DNA of 64,000 nucleotides, taken from NCBI GenBank assembly GCA_937872385.1, contig CALMSO010000098.1, positions 60,120 to 124,119 of the forward strand. The letters run 5' to 3'. Of this stretch, positions 33,014 to 42,636 are shown piece after piece. The stretch is from an uncultured Saprospiraceae bacterium (GTDB lineage Bacteria > Bacteroidota > Bacteroidia > Chitinophagales > Saprospiraceae). The position numbers and the translations under genes were made by a program. Below the pieces are notes generated by a model. It did no database searches and was not told the origin of the DNA. It saw only the letters and a program-made list of their open reading frames with translations. Numbering within the stretch: the first letter of the stretch is position 1; each line of letters begins with the position of its first letter.

Positions 33014-34216
33014 TTACAATCGCCACCAGTAGCCAATCGCTACCTCCAGCTTCCGGTTGAGTAGTGTTGTCTGAAAATCGGTAAGAGAGGGTCTTTGCCG
33101 GAAAGCCATTTCTATCCAGTTGTATCGTGCTCGAATCAAAGCGGTTCCGCGGTTGCTGATGGCTCTGGTCAGGCCCAGCCCACTGGTGATGCCAAAGGCA
33201 AAGCGACTGTTGTCAAAGGAGTTGATATAAGGTGTCACTGGATCTATAGGTGGTACAGGTGAAGGAATTACTTCTTCCTCAAAGCGAGCTTTCGTTAAAA
33301 AAGTCGGCATCACTCCGGCCTCTGGAAATATCCGCCATTTGTCGTTAATAGAAAAATGATATTGCAGCAGTATGGGTAGTTCGAACTGAGTAATATCCAA
33401 TTGGAGATTAGAATAGTCATTGATAAAAACAAAACCGACCGCTACACTGTCTTGTGCTGTTCGGTGTCTTACAATGCTGGGCTCCAGCAGTACCTGCCAT
33501 TTATTGATGCGCACCCCGGCGATGGCGCCAAAGCCCACGCTGTTGAAGGAATATTTTTTCTCTTGATTAAAATCATATACCAATCGGCGGGGCAGTTCAA
33601 GGTAACCTGCATTGTAAAACAGCTTACCCCCCAAGAAAAACGATATGGCAGGCAGCAATGCTGCACCGGTGGTCTCATAAGCTGGATCTATGCATTGATT
33701 AAACGTAGTCACCAGTTCATACAAAGAACCCGCAGTGGCACGGTATCGCTTCGCTTTGGCGCTCACCGCCTCGCAATCATTGAAATAAAATCGAATAAAA
33801 GATTCCAGTCCAATGGGATTGATGCGCGTAAATCTTGCATCGCGCACAAGGTAGAATTGCTCTTTGATACCCTGCTCGTTCAGAAGTTGATAGAGTGCCA
33901 CCGCGCCCGCTGCCATCCGCCGCAAAAATACGGTATGCAGTTCGTTATTCAAATTGACCTGCTGTGCGACAAAATATCGCCCATCTTCCAGTTCAATTAA
34001 TTGTGCCTGCGCCGGTGTAAGCCTTTGCCCAGGTGCCTCCTGCGTTGGTTTGAATTCAGGCGTTTTATCGAATGGATTTTCAAAATTGAAACGGATGAGG
34101 CCGCGCACTGTATCGCCTTGAGGATTGAGGTAGTAGCCGTTTGTGAAGGTATTTTTTTGCGCAAGCGCGAGCACAGCGAAGTGGCTCAGCAGCATAACTA
34201 GAACAAGTTTTTTCAT
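33014..34216 (-). CDS. outer-membrane beta-barrel protein, unknown function
   Basis: 400 residues with a signal peptide (MKKLVLVMLLSHFAVLALAQ). The first half, including NGYYLNPQGDTVRGLIRF, IELEDGRYFVAQQVNLN and LNEQGIKEQFYLVRDARF, follows a pattern of Bacteroidota exported proteins with an N-terminal domain before a barrel. From ~residue 200 there are alternating aromatic strands (FFLGGKLFYNAGYLELPRRL, AIAGVRINKWQVLLEPSI, LPILLQYHFSIND, TALIRARYNWIEMAF) ending in VAIGYWWRL, a typical terminal barrel strand with an aromatic near the end. It converges with the agmatine deiminase gene. The ligand or role is unknown. Confidence 0.75.
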   Translation of the reverse strand: MKKLVLVMLLSHFAVLALAQKNTFTNGYYLNPQGDTVRGLIRFNFENPFDKTPEFKPTQEAPGQRLTPAQAQLIELEDGRYFVAQQVNLNNELHTVFLRRMAAGAVALYQLLNEQGIKEQFYLVRDARFTRINPIGLESFIRFYFNDCEAVSAKAKRYRATAGSLYELVTTFNQCIDPAYETTGAALLPAISFFLGGKLFYNAGYLELPRRLVYDFNQEKKYSFNSVGFGAIAGVRINKWQVLLEPSIVRHRTAQDSVAVGFVFINDYSNLQLDITQFELPILLQYHFSINDKWRIFPEAGVMPTFLTKARFEEEVIPSPVPPIDPVTPYINSFDNSRFAFGITSGLGLTRAISNRGTALIRARYNWIEMAFRQRPSLTDFQTTLLNRKLEVAIGYWWRL

Positions 34217-34522
34217 ACGGATTCAGGTTTAAAGGAATTATTAGCAAGTTATAACATTAAACAGTAAATGTCAAGAGGCGCACGCTGAGAATAAAAAAAT
34301 ATTCGTCAAATAACTGATTATCAACGGCATTTTCCGTTGCACGCCCCAGCGCACCAACGAAGGGAGATAGCTTAGGGGTTGCCGTACTCGGTCTGTGCAT
34401 TTGCGAACGTTTTTCCTATTCGTGCTGTTTGACAATCAAACTGATAGCAGGCTTTTTTGTAAATTTGCAAACTTGAAGTGCAAAATTGGACTTTGTAAAT
34501 CGGACTTTTTATTTTAAAAAAT
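34217..34522. other. divergent intergenic region before mnmG
   Basis: 306 bp between the divergent barrel-protein gene and mnmG. It contains the putative mnmG promoter box at 34460-34467 but no ORF or repeat worth naming. Confidence 0.6.
34460..34467 (+). promoter_or_regulatory. putative -7 promoter box of mnmG
   Basis: TAAATTTG matches the Bacteroidota TAnnTTTG -7 consensus, 55 bp upstream of the mnmG start. A -33 TTTG at the ideal spacing is not clear, so support is partial. Confidence 0.35.
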
Positions 34523-36388
34523 ATGTTTCCAACATACGATGTGATAGTGGTAGGCGCGGGGCACGCGGGCTGCGAGGCGGCCGTGGCGGCAGCGAATCTG
34601 GGTTCTAAAGTGTTGCTGGCAACGATGAACATGCAAACCATCGCGCAGATGTCGTGCAACCCGGCTATGGGCGGCGTGGCCAAGGGGCAGATTGTACGCG
34701 AAATTGATGCTTTGGGCGGGTATTCAGGTATGGTGACCGATCATACGATGGTGCAGTTTCGGATGCTCAATTTGTCGAAAGGTCCCGCCATGTGGAGTCC
34801 CCGTGCACAAAGCGATCGAATGCTCTTTGCTCAAAAATGGCGCCTGATGCTGGAAGCCCATCCGAATATTGATTTTTGGCAGGAGATGGTAGTTGGGTTA
34901 TCGGTGAAAGGCGGTCGGGTGACGGGCGTTAGGACGGGTATGGGTCTGGAAATTCCAGCAAAATCAGTCGTTTTGACCAATGGCACGTTTTTAAACGGCA
35001 TTATTCACATTGGCGAAAAGCAGTTTGGCGGCGGTCGTGCCGGCGAGAAAGCCGCAACGGGTATTACAGAACAGTTAATTCAATTGGGCTTTGAAGCAGG
35101 GCGCATGAAAACCGGTACACCTCCGCGCGTGGACGGCCGTTCGCTCGATTATAGCCGTATGGAGGTGCAACCCGGCGACGAAAATCCGGGTAAGTTTTCC
35201 TACACCAATACGCCAAAACTGACGCGCCAACTGCCTTGCCACATCACCTATACCAGCCAAGAAGTGCACGATTTGCTCAAAGAAGGCTTTGACCGCTCGC
35301 CGATGTTCAATGGGCGCATTCAGGGGCTGGGGCCGCGCTATTGCCCTTCGATTGAAGACAAAATCAACCGCTTTGCCGATAAGGAAAGGCATCAACTTTT
35401 TGTAGAACCAGAAGGCTGGGATACGGTTGAAATCTATGTAAACGGCTTTTCTACTTCGCTGCCGGAAGACGTGCAGTACAAGGCACTGCGCAAAGTGCCG
35501 GGTTTTGAAAATGCCAAAATGTTCCGCCCAGGTTATGCCATTGAGTACGACTTCTTCCCACCCACGCAGTTGCAATTGTCGTTGGAAACCCACTTGGTGA
35601 AAAACCTCTTTTTCGCTGGTCAAATCAATGGCACCACGGGCTACGAGGAAGCCGCCAGCCAAGGTTTAGTCGCTGGTATCAATGCCTACCAAGCGATCAA
35701 TGACTTAGAACCCTTTATTCTCAAGCGTTCTGAGGCTTATATCGGTGTGTTGATAGATGATTTGGTGAATAAAGGCACCAAAGAACCCTACCGGATGTTC
35801 ACCTCACGCGCGGAGTATCGCATCTTGCTGCGGCAGGACAATGCGGACGTGCGACTCACGCCGTTGGCGCATGAATTGGGCATTCGCGGCACCGACGCGC
35901 GCATAGAACGGGTGCATACGAAGGTAGCAGCGGCGCAAGCCATCGAAAAATACTTTGCCGAGACCAGCGTCGCACCCGACGACATCAACGGCTTCCTCGA
36001 AAGCAAGGGCAGTGCCCCCATTCGCCAGAAGGTGAAGTTGGATGGCATTCTGCTGCGCCCGAATATTGACTTAGCAGACTTGCGGCAGGTATTGCCCGGT
36101 TTGCAGCAATTTTTACAACAATATGATGTCGAATACGCCCAATTGGCAGAAATCAATATGAAATACGAAGGCTACATCCGGCGCGAGCAAGAGATGGTGG
36201 ACAAAATGAATCGCTTAGAAGAAGTGCGACTATTGGAAAATTTTGATTATTCCAAATTAAATTCTTTATCTGCCGAAGCCCGCGAAAAGCTCAATAAAAT
36301 CAAGCCGCGTACTATCGGGCAGGCCAGTCGCATCAGCGGTGTGACCCCAGCCGATGTGAGCGTGCTATTGGTACATTTGGGGCGTTAA
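34523..36388 (+). CDS. mnmG: tRNA uridine-5-carboxymethylaminomethyl modification enzyme MnmG
   Basis: 621 residues, the standard length of MnmG (GidA). With MnmE it installs the carboxymethylaminomethyl group at the wobble uridine of several tRNAs, using FAD, glycine (or ammonia) and methylene-tetrahydrofolate. FAD-binding VVGAGHAGCEAAVAAANLG is at residues 7-25, followed by SCNPAMGGVAKGQIVREIDALGG, both hallmarks, then RMKTGTPPRVDGRSLD, GPRYCPSIEDKINRF and GTTGYEEAASQGLVAGINAY. The C-terminal helical domain closes with RTIGQASRISGVTPADVSVL. Intact and monocistronic. The next gene starts 82 bp downstream on the same strand. Confidence 0.98.
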   Translation: MFPTYDVIVVGAGHAGCEAAVAAANLGSKVLLATMNMQTIAQMSCNPAMGGVAKGQIVREIDALGGYSGMVTDHTMVQFRMLNLSKGPAMWSPRAQSDRMLFAQKWRLMLEAHPNIDFWQEMVVGLSVKGGRVTGVRTGMGLEIPAKSVVLTNGTFLNGIIHIGEKQFGGGRAGEKAATGITEQLIQLGFEAGRMKTGTPPRVDGRSLDYSRMEVQPGDENPGKFSYTNTPKLTRQLPCHITYTSQEVHDLLKEGFDRSPMFNGRIQGLGPRYCPSIEDKINRFADKERHQLFVEPEGWDTVEIYVNGFSTSLPEDVQYKALRKVPGFENAKMFRPGYAIEYDFFPPTQLQLSLETHLVKNLFFAGQINGTTGYEEAASQGLVAGINAYQAINDLEPFILKRSEAYIGVLIDDLVNKGTKEPYRMFTSRAEYRILLRQDNADVRLTPLAHELGIRGTDARIERVHTKVAAAQAIEKYFAETSVAPDDINGFLESKGSAPIRQKVKLDGILLRPNIDLADLRQVLPGLQQFLQQYDVEYAQLAEINMKYEGYIRREQEMVDKMNRLEEVRLLENFDYSKLNSLSAEAREKLNKIKPRTIGQASRISGVTPADVSVLLVHLGR

Positions 36389-36470
36389 TTTTTTTGCTAA
36401 AAATTTTCCGTTGAAACTTGCAAGCAACGAATAAGGTCTTTAGCTTCGTTTAGCACAATACTATCACTAT

Positions 36471-39400
36471 ATGGCTAACAAATACGGTAATACCTGGTGG
36501 GGGCAACAATGGCTTCAGGCACTCAACAGAATTGACAATACCAACCGCTTGCCACGAGGGCGTAGCTATGCCAACAAAGGCGCCGTACGCGAAGTGAAAA
36601 TCAATGGCACCCAGGTCAGTGCCCAGGTGCAAGGTACCCAACCCAAGCCCTACCAAGTAAAAATCAACGTGCCGCCCTTTTCTGCAAACCAAAAAGCCCG
36701 AGTGACCGAAGTCATTACTGAAAATCCTTTCTTTCTGTCCAAATTGCTCAACCGGGAGCTGCCCCCCGAACTGAGTATGGCTTGCCAAAAAAATGGGGTA
36801 GCCTTGTTCCCAACCTCGTGGAGAGACCTGCACGGTGCTTGTAGTTGCCCTGACTCCGCAGTGCCCTGCAAACACTTGGCCGCAGTGCTGTATTTGATAG
36901 CCAATGAAATTGACAAAAACCCCTTTCTGGTTTTTGAATTACATGGGTTCGACCTGTTCAAGGCCCTCGAAGGAATCGGCTATACTGCCGCTGGGCAAAA
37001 GGAAATCTATATTCCGGAGGTGGCTACATTATGGGGAGAATTTCGGCCGGATGTACTTTTGCCTGTGCCAGATTTTGAATTGATAATCAACCGATTAGAT
37101 TTTTCTCAAATTCCTGATTGTAGCGAAGACTTGCTCCGCTTGCTGGGCGAGCATCCGCTATTTTATCCATCCGCCGATTTCAAGGTGCCACTGCAAAAAA
37201 CCTTTCGGAATGTTGCCAAAGCATTGAACAAAACAACCGACATTGCTATTGCCAATAACACCGAGCCTTCTTTCCGGATAGAAGCAGTGGATGAAATTGA
37301 AATCCTGCTGGACGGCGAGCTCGATTTTTTGAGGGCCACCCTCCGAGATGCGCGCGGTAAATCTATCGAAAGGTTTGAGGCCCTCGAAAATTGGATAGCT
37401 TGGCTTGAGGCACTACCACCGCCCGAAGTGGCAAAATCTAACCCGACATTGCAGGGGCTACACCTGGCGTATCGGCTGGCCAATCGGCTGGCCATTCACG
37501 GTGCCTTTATTCCACAACTGCTGCGCACGGGCCCGCGCCACTACTGCCTGCGCTGGATACCGGCTATGCTCAATGAGCAGGTGCGAGAAGTGCTGAGGGC
37601 CGCCGAAGCGGTTTTGCCAAAGCAGATACTTTTTTATAAAGACGGAAAGAACATTCATCAGGCCAGCACGGCCGATGCCAGCATCGGATTACTTTCCAGC
37701 CTGTTGAGTTACTTCGTACATGCGCACAGCAACCTTGGTATTTATGATGATGACAAGGTGATGAGCCTTTTCTTTGCCGGTACGCCGGAAAAATTCGACC
37801 GGTTTGAAGAGCAAGAGTATCCGGCGGCCATCCAGCTTTGGCTGGGGCGTTTGTTTATTGCCGACAAGGCATTCGCGCCGATGCTGCAAATTGAGGATGA
37901 GGATGATGGTTTTGAGGTGAAAATAGCCGTTGAAAACAAGGCACAGCCATTGGAAACGCCCATTCCGCTGTCCGATCTGTTTGAACAATCCCAGTACAAT
38001 CACTTGCGTTTTGACATCCTGCGCGACTTGTCCATTCTGGCAGAGCATTTTCCGAAGCTATCACAACTTATTGCATCCGGCGGGCAGGCGCGGTTGGTTT
38101 TTCAGGCAGAAGCATTCGTAGAAGTACTGTTCAAGATATTGCCGATCATCAAGTTGTTTGGCATTCGCGTTTCGATGCCCAAGGCATTGCAAAAGATACT
38201 CCGCCCGCAGGTGTCGCTGGCCATGGAGTCAGAAGAAAACGGCATCGTAAAGCTGAGTTCTGTCATTAGTTTGGAAAACATCCTGCGCTTCCAGTGGCAA
38301 ATTGCTTTGGGCAATGAGCACCTCAGCCCGGAAGCATTTCTACGCATGGTGACACAGTTTTCTGGTATTGTAAAATGGCGCGACCAGTACATCTATTTTG
38401 ACGAAAAAGAAATTAAAACACTAATTGACAAATTGGAAAACCCGCCTGCACTAAACGCCGGAGAATTGCTGCAAACAGCGCTGACCGGCCAATACCAGGG
38501 CGCGCCTGTCAAATTAGACAAGCATACTCGTCATTTGATGGATGAACTGTTGCAGGGGCAGCCGGTGGAGCCGCCTACTACCCTACAAGCACAGCTCCGC
38601 CCTTATCAACTACGTGGCTATCAATGGTTGTATAAGAATGCCCGCCTCGGCTTTGGCAGCCTCATTGCTGACGATATGGGACTGGGCAAAACCTTGCAGG
38701 TGATCGCTTTACTATTGAAACTCAAGGAAGCCGGTGATCTGGGCGAGCCGCAAAAAGCCCTCGTGGTAGTGCCTACTACTTTGCTTACCAACTGGGACCG
38801 CGAAATCAAAAAATTTGCGCCGGAGCTGCGCGCGCATGTCTATCACGGGCCTGCTCGCACCTTAGAGCCGCTGGCTAATGCTGAAGTGCTCATCACTACC
38901 TACGGTGTATTGCGCAGCACAAAAGACGACCTGAACAAACAAAAATGGCTACTGACCATTATTGACGAAGCTCAAAATATCAAAAACCCTACTACCGCTC
39001 AAACCAAAATAGTGAAAAAAATTAAGGCTCCCTTGCGCATTGCTATGAGCGGTACGCCCGTCGAAAACCGATTGAGCGAATACTGGAGCATTTTTGATTT
39101 TATCAATCAGGGATATTTGGGTAAGCTCTCGAAATTCAAAGATGACTTTGCCAAACCGATTGAAATAGAGCGTGACCAACAACAACTGGAGCGCTTTCGG
39201 AAGGTCACTTCGCCGTTCATTTTGCGTCGTGTAAAAACAGACAAATCCGTCATTCAAGACCTACCCGACAAAATCGAGAAGGACCAGTATTGTCAACTGA
39301 CTGCGGAGCAAACTGCCCTGTACCAAAGTGTGGTAGAAAATACCATGCAAGACATCGAGCAAACCGAAGGCATCAACCGGCGAGGGCTGATTTTGAAACT

Positions 39401-39995
39401 AATTACCGCCCTGAAACAAATTTGCAATCATCCGGCGCATTTTCTTAAAAAAGGACCTACGGCACCAGCGCTTTCTGGCAAATGTGTACTGCTCTATGAC
39501 CTCCTGCACCAACTACTCGACAGCGGCGAGAAAGCGCTCATTTTCACCCAATATCAGGAAATGGGTAAGTTGCTTGCAACTATGATCGAAACCGATTTTT
39601 GGCTCGAAGCGCCTTTTCTCCATGGTGGGGTAAGCCGAAAAGAACGGGACGAAATGGTGGAAGACTTTCAGCACAACCGAGCCACGCGACTGCTACTGCT
39701 TTCTCTCAAAGCTGGCGGCACCGGGCTGAACCTCACCGCTGCCAGCAATGTCATTCATTTTGACCTTTGGTGGAATCCGGCCGTCGAAGCTCAGGCCACC
39801 GATCGGGCTTTTCGTATCGGGCAAACCAACAACGTGCTCGTGCATCGTTTCATCACGCAGAATACATTTGAGGAAAAAATCAACAAACTGCTGCTCAACA
39901 AACGCGAACTGGCTGACTTGACGGTAGCTTCCGGCGAGCAATGGATTGGCGAACTGTCCAATGCCGACCTCCGCGAGCTGATAAAGTTACACTGA
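36471..39995 (+). CDS. SWIM-domain SNF2-family helicase
   Basis: 1174 residues. Near residue 123 a SWIM zinc finger is visible, CSCPDSAVPCKHLAAVLYLIA (CxC...CxH). A long middle region is the usual bacterial SNF2-associated part. The Swi2/Snf2 ATPase begins around residue 705 (LRPYQLRGYQWLYKNARLGF), with Walker A ADDMGLGKTLQVIAL at ~733, DEAQ box IIDEAQNIKNP at ~831, GTPVENRLSEYWSIFDFI, and the C-lobe ending in motifs V and VI: KAGGTGLNLTAASNVIHFD at ~1080 and DRAFRIGQTNNV. Members are ATP-dependent DNA translocases; the substrate in bacteria is generally unknown. No restriction or defence genes lie alongside, so a housekeeping nucleic-acid role is as likely as defence. Confidence 0.94.
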   Translation: MANKYGNTWWGQQWLQALNRIDNTNRLPRGRSYANKGAVREVKINGTQVSAQVQGTQPKPYQVKINVPPFSANQKARVTEVITENPFFLSKLLNRELPPELSMACQKNGVALFPTSWRDLHGACSCPDSAVPCKHLAAVLYLIANEIDKNPFLVFELHGFDLFKALEGIGYTAAGQKEIYIPEVATLWGEFRPDVLLPVPDFELIINRLDFSQIPDCSEDLLRLLGEHPLFYPSADFKVPLQKTFRNVAKALNKTTDIAIANNTEPSFRIEAVDEIEILLDGELDFLRATLRDARGKSIERFEALENWIAWLEALPPPEVAKSNPTLQGLHLAYRLANRLAIHGAFIPQLLRTGPRHYCLRWIPAMLNEQVREVLRAAEAVLPKQILFYKDGKNIHQASTADASIGLLSSLLSYFVHAHSNLGIYDDDKVMSLFFAGTPEKFDRFEEQEYPAAIQLWLGRLFIADKAFAPMLQIEDEDDGFEVKIAVENKAQPLETPIPLSDLFEQSQYNHLRFDILRDLSILAEHFPKLSQLIASGGQARLVFQAEAFVEVLFKILPIIKLFGIRVSMPKALQKILRPQVSLAMESEENGIVKLSSVISLENILRFQWQIALGNEHLSPEAFLRMVTQFSGIVKWRDQYIYFDEKEIKTLIDKLENPPALNAGELLQTALTGQYQGAPVKLDKHTRHLMDELLQGQPVEPPTTLQAQLRPYQLRGYQWLYKNARLGFGSLIADDMGLGKTLQVIALLLKLKEAGDLGEPQKALVVVPTTLLTNWDREIKKFAPELRAHVYHGPARTLEPLANAEVLITTYGVLRSTKDDLNKQKWLLTIIDEAQNIKNPTTAQTKIVKKIKAPLRIAMSGTPVENRLSEYWSIFDFINQGYLGKLSKFKDDFAKPIEIERDQQQLERFRKVTSPFILRRVKTDKSVIQDLPDKIEKDQYCQLTAEQTALYQSVVENTMQDIEQTEGINRRGLILKLITALKQICNHPAHFLKKGPTAPALSGKCVLLYDLLHQLLDSGEKALIFTQYQEMGKLLATMIETDFWLEAPFLHGGVSRKERDEMVEDFQHNRATRLLLLSLKAGGTGLNLTAASNVIHFDLWWNPAVEAQATDRAFRIGQTNNVLVHRFITQNTFEEKINKLLLNKRELADLTVASGEQWIGELSNADLRELIKLH

Positions 39996-40210
39996 TGTCA
40001 ATAAAAAATGACCTACATTTTGCGCATTAAGTATTAGAACATTGTCGTTTGTCTATTATAATATTTTAAAATCACTGAAAATCAACAACTTATATTTTTT
40101 GTTACCCCAAAAAGATGTCCCTTTAGTTATAAAAACTAAAAAGGCAAATAGCGAAAAGTACTATAAATCACCGACTGCTGCTTATCTTGTGCATAAAAAA
40201 TTGCCCCAAC

Positions 40211-41380
40211 ATGGAGAAAAACGTCATCATTATCGGCGGTGGCATTTTCGGGGTGACAGCAGCGCTGGAATTGCGGCAGCGTGGCTATCAAGTAGATATA
40301 TTTGAGCAGGGTACTCTGCCCCACCCTCGCGCCTCCTCGACTGATATTACCAAAATGATCAGGGGAGACTACGGTGCCGACACTTTTTATACCGACCTAA
40401 TGCATGAGGCTTTTGCTGGCTGGGATAAATGGAACCAGCTTTTCTCGCGCCCCTTGTATCATCAGACGGGTTTTTTGCTGCTGATGCAACAAGCCATGCA
40501 AGGTAGCTCCTTCGAAATGGATAGCATGGCGGCAATGCAGCAGCGCGGCTACCCGGTACAACAACTCACAGGCAGTTTTTTACAGCGGCATTTTCCGCAG
40601 TGGAGTGCGAAACAATACCCCGACGGCTACTACAATGCTCGCGGTGGCTGGGCTGAAAGCGGCGCGGTGGTGGCCCAAATAGCGCAATGGGCACGGCAAG
40701 CAGGCGTACAAATACATGAGCGTACGGCTCCCCCAGCACTGATAGAAGAAAATGGCTTAGTTCGTGGCGTTCTGACGCCCCGCGGGCAGGCCATGCACGC
40801 AGCGCATACCATTGTAGCAGCTGGCGCCTGGACGCCAGCTTGGGTACCCGAACTACAAGATTACCTTACGGTGACGGCCCAGCCCGTGTTTCATCTGCTG
40901 CCCAAAGACCCTACCCCTTTTCACGGCGACGTATTTCCAGGCTGGAGTGCCGACATTTCGCGCACGGGTTGGTATGGTTTTCCAGCACAAGCCGATGGCA
41001 TAGTGAAAATTGCCCATCACGGGGTTGGTTTAGTACAAGCCCCCGATGCCACCAGGGATGTCCCAAAGCATTATTTCGATGCTTTGCACCGTTTTTTGGC
41101 AACATCATTGCCCACCTTGCAAGATGCGCCAATTGTGAAAACCAGGCTTTGCCTGTATTGTGATAGTCAAGACGGTGATTTTTACATAGACCACCACCCA
41201 GATAAACCTGGGCTGCTGGTAGCTACCGGCGGCAGCGGGCATGGTTTCAAGTTTGCGCCAGTGTTGGGGGAGCTAATAGCCGATGTGCTGGAGAGAAAAA
41301 ATACGCCTTGGGCAGCGCGTTTTCGGTGGCGGCAGCCAGATAAACCACGATTTGAAGCAGCACGCAGCAGGAGTTTTTGA
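40211..41380 (+). CDS. FAD-dependent oxidoreductase (DAO / sarcosine-oxidase-like)
   Basis: The start at 40211 opens with MEKNVIIIGGGIFGVTAALEL, a Rossmann FAD-binding motif right at the N-terminus; the in-frame ATG eight codons earlier is less likely. 389 residues, cytoplasmic. The layout (ARASSTD-like 'PRASSTDITKMIRGDYG', HQTGFLLLM, then AAHTIVAAGAWTPAWVPEL and the C-terminal LLVATGGSGHGFKFAPVLGE) fits monomeric sarcosine oxidase/N-methyl-tryptophan oxidase relatives, in which a Cys near the C-terminus carries covalent FAD; here TRLCLYCDSQDGDFYIDHH supplies that region with two Cys. It oxidises an amine or N-methyl amino acid; substrate unknown. No cofactor-pathway neighbours. Confidence 0.88.
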   Translation: MEKNVIIIGGGIFGVTAALELRQRGYQVDIFEQGTLPHPRASSTDITKMIRGDYGADTFYTDLMHEAFAGWDKWNQLFSRPLYHQTGFLLLMQQAMQGSSFEMDSMAAMQQRGYPVQQLTGSFLQRHFPQWSAKQYPDGYYNARGGWAESGAVVAQIAQWARQAGVQIHERTAPPALIEENGLVRGVLTPRGQAMHAAHTIVAAGAWTPAWVPELQDYLTVTAQPVFHLLPKDPTPFHGDVFPGWSADISRTGWYGFPAQADGIVKIAHHGVGLVQAPDATRDVPKHYFDALHRFLATSLPTLQDAPIVKTRLCLYCDSQDGDFYIDHHPDKPGLLVATGGSGHGFKFAPVLGELIADVLERKNTPWAARFRWRQPDKPRFEAARSRSF

Positions 41381-41464
41381 ATCCCACCGAACGGCAAGCT
41401 TCGTCATTCAAGTGACATTTTTGGCGCAGCGACCAGCTTTTTACCTGATGAAAAAGACTTAATA

Positions 41465-41534
41465 CGATTTGCGATTTACGATTTGCGATTTACGATTTGC
41501 GATTTACGATTTGCGATTTACGATTTGCGATTTT
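41465..41534. repeat. heptanucleotide tandem repeat, ten units
   Basis: Ten 7-mers in a row, alternating cgatttg and cgattta, with the last one cgatttt. Read on the other strand the units are caaatcg/taaatcg, i.e. GCAAATC/GTAAATC, related to the GCRAAYN heptads at 400, 62840 and 63721. Confidence 0.85.
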
Positions 41535-41688
41535 GTAAAATTTTGAAAAACAAGCTTTTGCGAATAAATACGTCATTTCCAGCTGAAAATAGCATCCAAT
41601 CCTCCTGTCGGGCAACTGATAGCCCCGCTTACAATATCCGCATGAAGTGACCTGAGAAATGGCTGGAAAGCTTATCTTTGAAGTTCGG

Positions 41689-41970
41689 TTAGGGATAAAA
41701 AAAAGTAAGTCGCATCACAACATTGGCGATACGACTTACTATCAACAAATTTATAATCCCATGAACATATGCTATCTGAAGAACCAGCTGCGAGAGCCAG
41801 CTGCGAATCAATCAAGTTCTTTCAAACGTCTTCGTTGGATGCCCGCTTTTGAAACTTTGAGTAGTAAGTCAGGTCTTTTATCCCTAAAAACCTGACTTAC
41901 CAGTCTCAAACCAATATCCCATGTAATATATCCAACTTTTGTTTGCCGATTCGTCTATCGGCGTTTATTT
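41689..41970. other. folded non-coding element (candidate structured RNA or MITE-like element)
   Basis: Several precise pairings lie close together. Hairpin 1: AGTAAGTCG (41704-41712) with CGACTTACT (41732-41740), preceded by eight A, so on the - strand it is a hairpin with a T-run. Middle pairing: TTTCAAACG (41820-41828) with CGCTTTTGAAA (41844-41854). Hairpin 2: GTAAGTCAGG (41864-41873) with CCTGACTTAC (41891-41900). The loop of hairpin 2 (41876-41887) is a perfect 12-nt complement of 41689-41700. A fourth stem, GCCGAT/ATCGGC, is at 41945-41962, followed by a T-rich run. The element could be a - strand RNA ending at hairpin 1 or a small element with inverted ends. A 45-codon frame at 41761 has no protein-like features. 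Confidence 0.5.
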
Positions 41971-42237
41971 CGTTTGACAATACAAACATCTTACAATTCT
42001 ACGCTAAAGACAAAGACAGAAATTGTCATTTGTGAAAATTATTTCTATCTAAAAAATAGAATAATGCATATTTTAAGCATTATTTAAATTTAATTTGTGA
42101 AAAATAAATTATTTTTAAAAAATTTTTTAGGCAAAAAAAAATGAAAAAAAACAGCAAAAAAGGCTTCTGAACTTGACAAAATCCTCCAGAACTTTTCTTC
42201 CACCGCACTGTTTCGGCATAAAAAATACATCAGAAAG

Positions 42238-42636
42238 ATGAAAAATACAGACTGGATGCGCCCCACGCTTCGGCTGGCGGCTGTCTATAATGTGCTGTGG
42301 GGTGCTTGGGTGGTGCTATGGCCGCAGCATTTCTTTGAGGTGCTGGGCATGGAGCTGATCAATCATCCTATGATTTGGCAGGGCATGGGCATGGTGATTG
42401 GCGTATATGGCATTGGCTACTGGCTGGCGAGCTACCATCCGCTACGGCACTGGATTATTGTATTGGTGGGGTTTCTCGGCAAGATTTTCGGGCCGATGGG
42501 CTACGTGCTCAATCTGTTGCAAGGCATGGAGTACCCGCAGTTTGGTTATATGCTTATCACCAACGACCTGCTCTGGTGGATTCCCTTCGCGCTGATATTG
42601 CGAGCCGCTTGGCAGCAGCGCGCCAGCCTTACTTGA
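42238..42636 (+). CDS. small four-helix membrane protein
   Basis: 132 residues with four hydrophobic stretches: LAAVYNVLWGAWVVLWP, WQGMGMVIGVYGIGYWLA, WIIVLVGFLGKIFGPMGYVL and LLWWIPFALILRAAW. Short loops and a Trp/Tyr-rich composition suggest an inner-membrane bundle. I have seen similar proteins only as uncharacterised Bacteroidota entries and give no function. The gene's last 8 bp overlap the 3' end of the convergent cytochrome peroxidase gene, so the two may influence each other's transcription. Confidence 0.75.
   Translation: MKNTDWMRPTLRLAAVYNVLWGAWVVLWPQHFFEVLGMELINHPMIWQGMGMVIGVYGIGYWLASYHPLRHWIIVLVGFLGKIFGPMGYVLNLLQGMEYPQFGYMLITNDLLWWIPFALILRAAWQQRASLT

Noticed and set aside
41465..41534. 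Regular short repeats that might suggest a CRISPR array
   Set aside because: Units are 7 bp with no spacers between them, and no cas genes are present.
41761..41896. 45-codon ORF inside the folded element
   Set aside because: Its 3' part is made of the pairing arms of hairpin 2, so sequence constraint is better explained by structure; no protein family resemblance.
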